In this document: positions 8,631 through 15,077 of the stretch, piece after piece
Numbering within the stretch: the first letter of the stretch is position 1
Layout of the letters: the number at the start of each line of letters is the position of its first letter
NCBI GenBank assembly: GCA_041567315.1
Contig: JBFGCA010000038.1
Coordinates: forward strand, 1 to 37,817
Direction: 5' to 3'
Source: JBFGCA01 sp041567315
GTDB lineage: Bacteria > Acidobacteriota > Thermoanaerobaculia > Multivoradales > JAHEKO01
Length of the DNA: 37,817 bases
Translations under genes and position numbers: made by a program
The notes under the pieces: generated by a model
What the model saw: only the letters and a program-made list of their open reading frames with translations
What the model was told of the DNA's origin: nothing
Database searches by the model: none

Positions 8631-8798
8631 CTAGTGTTCCGTGCGGTAAGTTCGTTGCCACATCGAGAGCGGCGAAGCGCCCGCTGGGCAAGGCGCGACG
8701 AGCGAGCATATCGAGGCTATATGCGACCGAGGAGCAACGCCGCCCAGCGGGACGCAGCGCCGCTCGAATCTCAAGGAACTTGCCGCTCGGGACACTAG
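8631..8798. repeat. CTAG hairpin repeat, arm family B, full copy
   Basis: A 168-bp element that starts CTAGTGTTCCGTGCGGTAAG and ends CTTGCCGCTCGGGACACTAG. The two halves pair along nearly the whole length, so it folds into one long imperfect hairpin whose tip is GCATAT-CGAGGCT-ATATGC. The apical part shares CGACG...GCAT...CGAGGAGC.AACGCCG with families A and C. A near-identical copy in the same orientation starts at 37676. It fills the space between recN and the Crp-type gene. There is no open reading frame of note. Confidence 0.9.
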
Positions 8799-8808
8799 GG
8801 CGCGACGG

Positions 8809-9504
8809 CTACTGGCAGCGCGCCACCAGCGCCTTGGGGTCGTGCACCGTGAAGCGGTGACCCGGGTCGACCGAGATGAACCCGTTCTCCTTGAAGTCGA
8901 CGATCACCTGGTTGACCCGTTCGCGCGAGGCGCCGACCAGCGCGGCGACGTCGGTCTGGGTGAGCCGCAGCGGGATCCTGATACCGGTGCCGACCCGCGA
9001 GTCGCCGTACTGCTGGGCGAAGGCCAGCAGCTGCCGCGCCACCCGGCCGCGGACGTCGAGCGTCGACAGCGCCTGGATCTGCTCGTTGGCGAGCCGCAGC
9101 CGGCGGCTCAGCAGCCGCACCAGGTTGTAGCTCAGCTCGTTGATGCCCTTGAGGCAGTTGTGGAACGAGGCGCGGTCCATCGCCAGGCAGGTCGACTTCT
9201 CGAGGGTGACGACGTTGGCCGAGCGGCCGGCGCTGTCCACCATGCTCATCTCGCCGAAGGTGTCGCCGGGGCCGAGGAAGGCGAGGATCACCTCGGTGCC
9301 GTCGATCTGGTCCACGAAGATCTTGACCGTGCCTTCGAGCAGCACATAGACCAGCTCGCCGGGCTGCGCCACGGTGATGATGTTGCTGCCCGACGGAAAG
9401 GTCTTGCGATGCAGCAGCTCGTTGAGCTGCTGGAGGTCCGGTTCGGCGATCCCTTCGAACAACGAGATCCCGGCCAGAATCCTCAGGTCCTCGACCGCCG
9501 GCAT
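8809..9504 (-). CDS. Crp/Fnr-family transcriptional regulator
   Basis: A 231-residue one-component regulator. The N-terminal cyclic-nucleotide-binding fold covers about residues 10-125 and has GELVYVLLEGTVKIF and FGEMSMVDSAGRSANV. The Glu and the Arg-Ser pair in the latter match the cAMP-pocket phosphate cassette of Crp, so cNMP binding is plausible. There is no Cys cluster of the Fnr type. A dimerisation helix (LRLANEQIQALS) leads to a winged helix with LTQTDVAALVGASRERVNQVIVDFK as the DNA-reading segment. The ATG at 9504 has a strong AGGAGG four bases upstream. The open frame reaching to 9615 is not used. Targets are unknown; it lies between the lasso locus and the recN operon and is not obviously tied to either. 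Confidence 0.93.
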   Translation of the reverse strand: MPAVEDLRILAGISLFEGIAEPDLQQLNELLHRKTFPSGSNIITVAQPGELVYVLLEGTVKIFVDQIDGTEVILAFLGPGDTFGEMSMVDSAGRSANVVTLEKSTCLAMDRASFHNCLKGINELSYNLVRLLSRRLRLANEQIQALSTLDVRGRVARQLLAFAQQYGDSRVGTGIRIPLRLTQTDVAALVGASRERVNQVIVDFKENGFISVDPGHRFTVHDPKALVARCQ

Positions 9505-9546
9505 GCCGCCTCCTTCCCCAAAAAAGAACTCAAAAGATACGGCGGC

Positions 9547-9552
9547 ATTGTA
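9547..9552 (-). promoter_or_regulatory. Possible -10 box (TACAAT) of the Crp-type gene
   Basis: TACAAT on the minus strand lies 43 bases before the ATG at 9504, in the short gap between the DUF481 and regulator genes. No convincing -35 is seen 16-18 bases upstream. Similar TACAAT/TACAGT/TATAGT boxes precede several other genes in this window. Confidence 0.35.
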
Positions 9553-9589
9553 GCGCAACTTCTCGCCGCCGACCCGGCGCGGTGTGGTG

Positions 9590-10465
9590 CTAGAAGGTGA
9601 AGACCAGAGCGGCACTCAACCGGGTGTCGAGGCTCTCCAGCTCGGCCAGCATCCGGCCACCGGTCGGCGTGCCGCCGGCGTCGACGACCGGCAGCTCGGT
9701 GAGTGCCGGCTGGTGGTCCCACAGGCCCTGGAGGCTGAGCTTGAGGGCCAGCCGCTCGGAGACGCTGGCGGTCAGCGCCAGGGTCAGATCGGCCCGCAGG
9801 TCGGCGGTGTCGGCGAGGCTCTCGTCGATCTTGAGGAGCGTCGTCCAGCGGGCGGTGGCGCTGAGCTGGCGCCGGTGGTCGAGCTTGAGGCGGAGCCCCA
9901 GGAAGGTGTCGTCCGTCCGGGGGTCCTCGATGACGTCCTCCTGCCGGGTGACGGTCAGACCGTGGTCGGTGCGCAGCTCGCCCCGCGGGCCCTTGAACCA
10001 GATGCGGCCGATGCCCGCCAGCCCCGAATAGCGATTGCGGACGCCGGCGAACTCGTTGCGCTCCCAGCCGGCCCCGGCCAGCCAGAAGAGGGTCGGCGAG
10101 AGGTCCCGCTCGTACTGCCCTTCGAGGCTGTAGCTCTCGGCGGTGAGCTCCGTGGTCGAGGTCTCGCGGAGGCCGACGCCGCCGCCGGGCAGCTCCACGA
10201 AGACGCGCTCCTTGCGGGCCGACTCGCTGCGCAGACCGGCGGCGGTCATCCGCAGCCGGGCCCGCCGCCAGGTGCGGGTCAGCGCGTTGCTCAACGCGAG
10301 GGTGCGGGTCTCGGCGTTGCCGCCGGTGGCAACGAAGGACAGCTCGGCCTCGTCCGACCAGTCGGGCTCCGGCTCCTCGGCCGGCGCCGGCGACGCCGAC
10401 AGCAGGGCGACGGCCGCTGCCACGACGCCCGCGGCGCGTGCGGCGGTTCCCGTTCGCCGCCTCAC
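9590..10465 (-). CDS. DUF481 (YdiY-like) outer-membrane beta-barrel protein, last gene of lasso operon
   Basis: A 291-residue protein with a signal peptide (RRRTGTAARAAGVVAAAVALL, cleavage near SPAPAEE) and alternating amphipathic beta strands. It ends SAALVFTF, with the C-terminal Phe typical of BAM-inserted barrels. The composition (ELSFVATGGNAETRTLALSN, YERDLSPTLFWLAGAG, LGLRLKLDHRRQL) matches the DUF481/YdiY family of presumed outer-membrane proteins of unknown role. The GTG start overlaps the kinase stop as GTGA, so it is translationally coupled to the lasso kinase. Linkage to a lasso operon that lacks an ABC transporter suggests a part in export, immunity or target recognition, but this is inference. 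Confidence 0.82.
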   Translation of the reverse strand: MRRRTGTAARAAGVVAAAVALLSASPAPAEEPEPDWSDEAELSFVATGGNAETRTLALSNALTRTWRRARLRMTAAGLRSESARKERVFVELPGGGVGLRETSTTELTAESYSLEGQYERDLSPTLFWLAGAGWERNEFAGVRNRYSGLAGIGRIWFKGPRGELRTDHGLTVTRQEDVIEDPRTDDTFLGLRLKLDHRRQLSATARWTTLLKIDESLADTADLRADLTLALTASVSERLALKLSLQGLWDHQPALTELPVVDAGGTPTGGRMLAELESLDTRLSAALVFTF

Positions 10466-11445
10466 CCGTCGCCCCGGCGCGGCCGCGACAGGTCGGCCTC
10501 CACCGTCCCGCAGACCTCGGGCAGCCGATCGAGACCGTCGGGCACCAGCAGCCGGCTGAACGGCACCTCGCCGACCAGTCGGGCGAGCCGCGCGAGCCGC
10601 GCCGGCTGCAGGCCGAGCGCCTCCACCACCCGCGCCGCGAACGAGTGGCGCACCAGCTCGATCAGCGCCTGGCCCGGGGGCAGCGGCAGGCAGCTCGGCC
10701 CCTCCCCACCCGTCCCTCGCTCCAGGAGGTAGAGACCGCCGAGCGGCGCCGCCCGCGGCCAGTGCCCGCCGGGGGTGGCGGTGGCCGGCAGCCGCCGCTT
10801 CTCGAACCCCGGGTAGACCGGCGCCAGCTCGACGTGCGGGCCGGCGAACCGCCGCGCCGCCGCCGGCGACAGCCGCAGCTGCGGGTAGCCAGGGCGCGCC
10901 CGCCAAACGCGCTCGCCGCGCTCGACGGCCACGATGTCGTCGGCCAACATCGGGTGCCCGGCCGCCAGGAAAGCGGCCAGCAGCGTGCTCTTGCCGCGGG
11001 CGTTGCCGGACAGGAAGGCCGCCCCACGGCCTCCCAGCACCACCGCCGAGGCGTGGAGCGCCGGACAGTGCTCGAGCTCCAGCCACACGGCCATCACCGG
11101 TCCCAGCAGCCGCAGCTCCACCAGCAGCCGGCGCCCCGCCGGGTCCGGACAACGGCAGAGGATGCGCCGGGGTGCCAGCTCGAAGTCGGCCAGCCCGGCA
11201 AAGCGCATCAGCACGCCGCCGGCCAGCCGGTGGACGGAGAGCGCCCGCTCGCCCGCTTCGGTGCGGTAGGCGCTGGAGAAGGCCGCCGGCGGCAGGGTTT
11301 CGTCGCTCGTCTCGCTGGTGCATAGGAACTCCAGATGGGGGGGGCCGTCCGACCGCGGCAGCGGGGTCGAGAACGGGAACGCGGTGCGCAGCCGCGCCCC
11401 GAAGAGACGGTAGGTCGCCGGCGGCGGGGCGCTGCCTCGCCTCAA
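10462..11445 (-). CDS. HprK-like kinase of lasso-peptide locus
   Basis: A 327-residue protein. Residues of about 130-180 hold LHASAVVLGG-RGAAFLSGNARGKSTLLAAFL (P-loop GNARGKST) and HPMLADDIVAV, the Walker A and Asp-Asp pattern of HPr kinase/phosphorylase-type kinases. In Firmicute lasso loci (paeninodin and ThcoK-type systems) HprK-like kinases phosphorylate the C-terminal Ser of the precursor, and here the core has Ser15, Thr16 and Thr18. Related HprK-like proteins also occur in other RiPP loci with undefined roles, so the substrate is inferred. The start is TTG at 11445 with GGGAG nine bases upstream. A hairpin (11434-11471) covers this start region. The next gene overlaps by GTGA. Confidence 0.82.
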   Translation of the reverse strand: MRRGSAPPPATYRLFGARLRTAFPFSTPLPRSDGPPHLEFLCTSETSDETLPPAAFSSAYRTEAGERALSVHRLAGGVLMRFAGLADFELAPRRILCRCPDPAGRRLLVELRLLGPVMAVWLELEHCPALHASAVVLGGRGAAFLSGNARGKSTLLAAFLAAGHPMLADDIVAVERGERVWRARPGYPQLRLSPAAARRFAGPHVELAPVYPGFEKRRLPATATPGGHWPRAAPLGGLYLLERGTGGEGPSCLPLPPGQALIELVRHSFAARVVEALGLQPARLARLARLVGEVPFSRLLVPDGLDRLPEVCGTVEADLSRPRRGDG

Positions 11446-11471
11446 CGCGCCTTGCTCCCGGGTGGCGAGGC
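11434..11471 (-). other. Hairpin between lasso precursor and kinase genes
   Basis: An 8-bp perfect stem (GCCTCGCC against GGCGAGGC) with a 22-base loop starts 8 bases after the precursor stop. The kinase's ribosome-binding site and TTG codon lie in the loop, and the distal stem arm is its first codons. It could act as a partial terminator or 3' stabiliser that leaves more precursor mRNA than kinase mRNA. There is no U-run. Role is inference. Confidence 0.4.
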
Positions 11472-11478
11472 GCCTACC

Positions 11479-11652
11479 TCAGGTCGGAGTGCTCCCGCCC
11501 ACAAAGGGAAAGTCTGCGTCCGGATTCAACAGTCCGTGGGTCAGCTCGTGCAGCGTCCCCCAGCGCACGAGGCGTGGACTCCTGTAGCTCTTCCTTCTTT
11601 CTTCCTTGGGGTCCGCATACTGCCCCCCGGGCCACCGCTGGCAGCTGATCAT
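11479..11652 (-). CDS. Lasso peptide precursor
   Basis: A 57-residue peptide (66 if the upstream ATG at 11679 is used). The leader carries YRSPRLVRWGTLHELT, an exact YxxPxLxxxGxxxxxT motif recognised by lasso RRE proteins, with the conserved Thr at position -2. Cleavage after His39 gives the 18-residue core GLLNPDADFPFVGGSTPT. Gly1 and Asp8 predict an 8-membered macrolactam like microcin J25-type lassos; Phe9 and Phe11 are candidate plug residues. My hand-summed monoisotopic mass of the threaded, dehydrated core is 1785.86 Da. The ATG at 11679 overlaps the cyclase stop (TAATG) but has no ribosome-binding site, whereas the ATG at 11652 follows a G-rich GGGGGGGGAAGGG tract. The cyclase lies upstream and the kinase downstream. 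Confidence 0.93.
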   Translation of the reverse strand: MISCQRWPGGQYADPKEERRKSYRSPRLVRWGTLHELTHGLLNPDADFPFVGGSTPT

Positions 11653-11678
11653 CCCTTCCCCCCCCAAAGAAGCCCGCA

Positions 11679-13610
11679 TTATACGCAGCCGGCGGCCGGC
11701 GCCTCGGCGCTGACCCCGGGCAGCGGGCCGCTGGCGGCGCCGGTCGCCCGCAAGTTTCGACGCGCCCAGACCTCGGCCGTCAACAGCAGCCACAGACGGC
11801 GGTCGAGGCTGCTCCTCTCGCCGCGCTCCCAGCGGCCCAACGCGGCCCGCAGCGCGGCGCCGTCGACGATGCCCATCTCGGCCAGCAGGGGGCGGTCGAG
11901 CAGCTGCTCGAGGCGCTCGAAACCGGCCCCCGCCAGGCGATGGCGCAGGAACGGCAGGAAGCTCGTCTTGTCCGGCCGCTCGCGGACCGCGGCGGGCAGG
12001 CGCCCCCGCATCGCCCGGCGCAGCAGCAGCTTGCCCCGCCCGGCCCGGTAGTGCAGCTCGGGCGGCACCCGGGCCGCAAACTCGACCAGCCGGCGGTCCA
12101 GCAGCGGATGGCGGGCCTCGATTCCGAACCGCGCCGCCGTGCGGTCGATCCAGTAGAGGCCCCAGGCCACCGAGCCGAGCCGCGAGGCCTGGAGCCGGAC
12201 CCCCTCGCGGGCACCGCGGCCACCGGCGTGGGGTCCGGCGATCGAGCGCAGGTGCTCGGCCAGACCCACCCGGCGCGCGAAGTCGCCGCGCACCCACTCG
12301 GGAAGCTCGCCGGCCGGCGGCCGGAAGCACGCCCGCCGCAGCCCGCCGTCGGCCCACGCTGGAGCCAGCGGGCGAAACAGATAGAGGTAGGCCAGCCGCC
12401 CCGGCGGCTGCTGGCGCTCGCGAGCGTGCCGCCGCAGCTGCGCCGCCAGCTCGATCCAGCGGCCCTGCCGGAACAGGTCGGCGTAGAGCAGCGGGCTGCC
12501 GTAGAAGGTCGAGTCGCCGCCGTGACCGGTGAGCAGGACGCGACCGCCCGCGTCGCGCAGCCTGGCCAGCATCTGCTGCTCCAGCGCCCGCCACCCCTGG
12601 AAGGGGCCCTCGAGATCCGAAGGCTCGGCCTCGAGGCCCTCGAGCAGCGGCAGCTGCTCCGGACGGAACTCGTCGACGGCAACGCCCAGCTCGGCGGTCA
12701 AGCGGCGCAGGTAGGCCCGCTCGTCGCACTCCCCGAGTCGATCGAAAACCGCCGACAGCGCCATCAGCCGCAGTCCGTCGCTGCCGTGCGCCAGCGCCGC
12801 GACCGTGGAAGAGTCCAGCCCACCGCTGAGCTGCAGCCCCACGACCCGCTCCGTGGTGCGGAGTCGAGCCCGCACTGCCGCTTCGAGCAGCTCGCCGAGC
12901 TCGTCGGCGTAGTCCTCGGGACTGCGCTGCGGCTCGGGATCGCCCGACCGCAGCTCCCAGAAGCGGCGCACCGCCACCCGCCCCCGCTCGGCCACCAGAC
13001 GGTGGCCGGATGGTAGCCAGCGGACCTGGCGGAAGCCGGTGCGCTCCTCGGCCACCGATCCGGCCAGGTACTGACCCAGGAACAGCTCGTCCGGCTCGCG
13101 TCCCACCCATGGCAGCCGCAGCAGCTGTCCCGCCTCGGAGGCCAGCGCCAGCCGGCCGGCCACGGCGGCGTAGTGCAGCGGCTTGACCCCCAGCGGGTCG
13201 CGTGCCGCCAGCAGGCGGCCCCGCCGCCGGTCCCAGAGCACGAAAGCGAAATCGCCCAGCAGGTGCACGGGGCAGTCCACCGACCACCGACGATAGGCCT
13301 CGAGGACCAGCTCGGCGTCGGAGGCTTGCGGGTCGACGGCCGCGCCGGCGGCGCGCAAGCGCCGGGCGAGCCCCTCGCGGTCGTCGAGGCGGAGGTCCGC
13401 TACCAGAGCCAGCGATCCGCGGACCAGGGGCTGGGTCGCAGCCCCGGGCGTCGCGGCGAGCAGCAGGTGGCCCAGCGCGATCCCGCCCTCGGCCCAGAGG
13501 CCGCGGCCCTCCGGGCCGCGATGGGCCGCCGCGTCGAGCATCGATCCAACCAGCGCCCGGGGCTCCGTTCGGGTGGACCGCCAGGCGGCCAGCGCTGCCA
13601 GACCGCTCAC
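11679..13610 (-). CDS. Lasso macrolactam cyclase (asparagine synthetase-like)
   Basis: A 643-residue class-B asparagine-synthetase homologue that adenylates the core Asp8 side chain and closes the isopeptide bond to Gly1. The N-terminal glutaminase-like region begins MSGLAALAAW, so the catalytic Cys2 of true Asn synthetases is absent, as expected for lasso cyclases that use the substrate amine rather than glutamine. It keeps AAHRGPEGRG, LGDFAFVLWD and RDPLGVKPL. The synthetase half has the PP-loop VVGLQLSGGLDSSTVAALA (near residue 260), TGHGGDSTFYGSP and RHPLLDRRLVEFAARVP. The GTG at 13610 follows AGGAGG with good spacing, 19 bases after the B2 gene. It lies immediately before the precursor. 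Confidence 0.94.
   Translation of the reverse strand: MSGLAALAAWRSTRTEPRALVGSMLDAAAHRGPEGRGLWAEGGIALGHLLLAATPGAATQPLVRGSLALVADLRLDDREGLARRLRAAGAAVDPQASDAELVLEAYRRWSVDCPVHLLGDFAFVLWDRRRGRLLAARDPLGVKPLHYAAVAGRLALASEAGQLLRLPWVGREPDELFLGQYLAGSVAEERTGFRQVRWLPSGHRLVAERGRVAVRRFWELRSGDPEPQRSPEDYADELGELLEAAVRARLRTTERVVGLQLSGGLDSSTVAALAHGSDGLRLMALSAVFDRLGECDERAYLRRLTAELGVAVDEFRPEQLPLLEGLEAEPSDLEGPFQGWRALEQQMLARLRDAGGRVLLTGHGGDSTFYGSPLLYADLFRQGRWIELAAQLRRHARERQQPPGRLAYLYLFRPLAPAWADGGLRRACFRPPAGELPEWVRGDFARRVGLAEHLRSIAGPHAGGRGAREGVRLQASRLGSVAWGLYWIDRTAARFGIEARHPLLDRRLVEFAARVPPELHYRAGRGKLLLRRAMRGRLPAAVRERPDKTSFLPFLRHRLAGAGFERLEQLLDRPLLAEMGIVDGAALRAALGRWERGERSSLDRRLWLLLTAEVWARRNLRATGAASGPLPGVSAEAPAAGCV
11680..11685 (-). 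promoter_or_regulatory. Perfect TATAAT just upstream of lasso precursor
   Basis: TATAAT on the minus strand spans the cyclase's last codon and stop, 28 bases before the ATG at 11652. In this GC-rich DNA it stands out and could give the precursor its own transcript. No matching -35 is visible, and the box overlaps the TAA stop codon, so it may be chance. Confidence 0.3.
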
Positions 13611-13629
13611 CTCGGGCCTCCTGGGCCGC

Positions 13630-14061
13630 TCACCGGATCACCACCGGGGGAGCCAGCAGCGGCTGGAACCGGTCGACCCCGGCGGGTTCCGACAGCGCGC
13701 GTCCACCGTACTCCACCCAGGCGTGGGCGCTCAGCCGGTCCGCATGCCTGCGCACCCCGATTCGCAGCTCGCCGGCCAGGCCGTGCGCGGCGAGCAGACG
13801 CCGCAAGACCAGCGCTCGAGGCAGGCAACCCGGCCCCCACGGGTGGCGGCGCGCCGCCGCGGCAACCACCCAGGCCAGCCGCTCGGGCAAGACCGACGAC
13901 CGCCACCGGGGGCCGGCTGGCGCTTGCGCCCACTGCAGCAGCGTGCGCAGTGGCAGCAGCCGCAGCGCGGCGGGCGCCGCCAGCAACAGCCACCAGGCGC
14001 TCCACAGGGTCCGACGCTCGGCCCAGGTCAGCCGGCTGAGCCGCTCCAGCGTGGCCCGCAT
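13630..14061 (-). CDS. Lasso leader peptidase B2 (transglutaminase-like)
   Basis: A 143-residue protein of the lasso B2/McjB C-terminal family, a Cys protease that removes the precursor leader in an ATP-dependent complex with the RRE protein and cyclase. The nucleophile is Cys79 in WGPGCLPRALVLRRLL and the catalytic His is His113 in SAHAWVEYGG; an acidic third residue follows (Glu125 or Asp130). N-terminal residues 1-50 form helices typical of the family. The length matches split B proteins in which the RRE is a separate gene (14192-14506). A 114-bp hairpin repeat separates it from that gene. The ATG at 14061 has only a weak upstream AG-rich tract. Confidence 0.92.
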   Translation of the reverse strand: MRATLERLSRLTWAERRTLWSAWWLLLAAPAALRLLPLRTLLQWAQAPAGPRWRSSVLPERLAWVVAAAARRHPWGPGCLPRALVLRRLLAAHGLAGELRIGVRRHADRLSAHAWVEYGGRALSEPAGVDRFQPLLAPPVVIR

Positions 14062-14081
14062 GCCTTCCGGTCCCCGTTTCT

Positions 14082-14195
14082 CTAGTGGACCGTAGCGGAT
14101 GAACGGTTAGTGGATGATCGAGTCATTGGCTTCGAGGATCAAAGCGCAGCGACGCAGGCATAGCGGGACTATGGCGAGGAGCCGCGGTCCACTAG
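14082..14195. repeat. CTAG hairpin repeat, arm family A, internally deleted copy
   Basis: Starts CTAGTGGACCGTAGCGGATG and ends CGCGGTCCACTAG. It keeps the left arm and the apical core (GCGACGCAGGCATAGCGGGA, then CTATGGCGAGGAGCCGC) of the full copy at 37514-37679 but has lost most of the right arm. It occupies the gap between the two lasso B genes, and its final CTAG supplies the TAG stop of the upstream RRE gene. It would still fold with the 11-bp end repeat CTAGTGGACCG. Confidence 0.88.
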
Positions 14196-14506
14196 TCCGA
14201 TGGCTGCCGCCCGCCGGGGCTCGCCGCGACCTCGCTGACCCGCAGCAGTCGCCTGGCCTCGAGCTCTCCGACCAGGCCGAGAACGTCCTCGCACAGCCGC
14301 TGGCGATCGACTTCGTACTCCTCGAGCAGCTCCGTCACCACCGGCTCGAGGACGCCGTGCCGGGCCAGCGACTGCCACACCCGCGTTCCCACTTCGTCGA
14401 GGCCATAGTAGTTGCCGCTCGACAGGTGCAGGATGACCGCCTCGCTGCCGACGACGCAGAAGTGGACGTCTTCCGGGATCCGAACCTGGGAGCTCAGCGT
14501 CGGCAT
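14192..14506 (-). CDS. Lasso RRE protein B1 (PqqD-like)
   Basis: A 104-residue PqqD-fold RiPP recognition element. The beta-strand wing VHFCVVGSEAVILHLSSGNY and YYGLDEVGTRVWQSLARHG are the classic PqqD/lasso-B1 signature; LLEEYEVDRQRLCEDVLGLV forms helix 3. It should bind the precursor's YxxPxL leader motif and hand it to the B2 peptidase. It is the first biosynthetic gene of the lasso operon. The ATG at 14506 has no clear Shine-Dalgarno sequence. A TATAGT -10 box lies about 36 bases upstream. The stop codon TAG is part of the CTAG end of a hairpin repeat, so the last residues could have been altered by insertion. Confidence 0.92.
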   Translation of the reverse strand: MPTLSSQVRIPEDVHFCVVGSEAVILHLSSGNYYGLDEVGTRVWQSLARHGVLEPVVTELLEEYEVDRQRLCEDVLGLVGELEARRLLRVSEVAASPGGRQPSD

Positions 14507-14541
14507 GGGGAGACTGCGGTCGGGGGCCGCCGGCGGCGCGC

Positions 14542-14547
14542 ACTATA
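14542..14547 (-). promoter_or_regulatory. Probable -10 box (TATAGT) of lasso operon
   Basis: TATAGT on the minus strand lies between the small upstream gene and the RRE start, giving a leader of about 30 bases. No good -35 is visible 16-18 bases further up, which would suit activator dependence, for example on the adjacent SARP-type regulator. Inference. Confidence 0.4.
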
Positions 14548-14601
14548 ACTCAGCACGGGCAACCCGAAGCCGCCCGGTCGCGCGCCGCGCCGGCGCCGGT
14601 C

Positions 14602-14838
14602 TCAGCCGGCCGTCTCGCTCTTGGTTCGGGGCTTCGCGCGCTGCCGCTGCAAGCTGGCCCGCAGATGACGGCGGATCTGCTCCCCCAGCTGTTCCGGGTC
14701 GTTGAGGTACTGCTCCTCGCCGGTGTGGAGATTGCGCAGGTAGCCGCGCAGTTTGCCCTCCTCGGCGGCATCGGCCTGCTCGCGCCAGAAACGCACCAGA
14801 AAGGACACACTGCCTTCACGCTGCCGCCGCTGGCTCAT
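14602..14838 (-). CDS. Small conserved-looking protein of unknown function
   Basis: A 78-residue soluble, charged protein with no signal peptide. Its middle, SFLVRFWREQ then LRGYLRNLHTGEEQYLN and DPEQLGEQIRRHL, resembles short bacterial proteins in which a two-strand unit precedes a helix; I do not recognise a named family. The ATG at 14838 has AGAGG six bases upstream, which supports translation. It lies upstream of the lasso RRE gene on the same strand with a promoter-like box in between, and is divergent from the SARP gene. Membership of the lasso locus is uncertain. Confidence 0.65.
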   Translation of the reverse strand: MSQRRQREGSVSFLVRFWREQADAAEEGKLRGYLRNLHTGEEQYLNDPEQLGEQIRRHLRASLQRQRAKPRTKSETAG

Positions 14839-14962
14839 GCCGGACCTCTAGCTCTCGGCTTGGAAACCGCCTCGTGCTCGCAGACCCTGGGCCGCGGCGC
14901 ACCGTCACGCGGCGCGATCTCCGCCCACAGTCCGACGCCCCGCCGGGAGCGTAGACCCCCGC

Positions 14963-15006
14963 CGTCAGGACAGCGTCAGGAATACGCGCCGGCCCATTGC
15001 TACAAT
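14963..15006 (+). promoter_or_regulatory. SARP promoter with 11-bp-spaced direct repeats
   Basis: CGTCAGGA occurs at 14963-14970 and again at 14974-14981, a period of exactly 11 bases (heptamer GTCAGGA with a 4-base spacer). TACAAT at 15001-15006 is a -10 box. The second repeat overlaps the -35 position, where no TTGACA-like sequence is found. Streptomyces SARPs are known to bind such heptamer direct repeats spaced by 4 bases at -35. This suggests self-activation of the regulator at 15078. Confidence 0.5.
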
Positions 15007-15077
15007 CCGCGCCGAGCGCCGCTCCTGGGGGGAAATCGCGGCGGTTCGGCCGAGGGGCCGGGGGACGGGTCGAGACG

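Noticed and set aside
8631..8798. CRISPR or integron attC site as explanation for the hairpin repeats
   Set aside because: No direct-repeat and spacer array exists, no attC consensus (core sites GTTRRRY) is seen, and no cas or integrase gene is present; CTAG ends and full-length pairing fit a MITE-like or RNA-structured element better.
11479..13287. Single 602-residue minus-strand frame covering precursor and cyclase region
   Set aside because: Only its last 57-66 residues are real (the precursor); the rest is an out-of-frame shadow of the cyclase.
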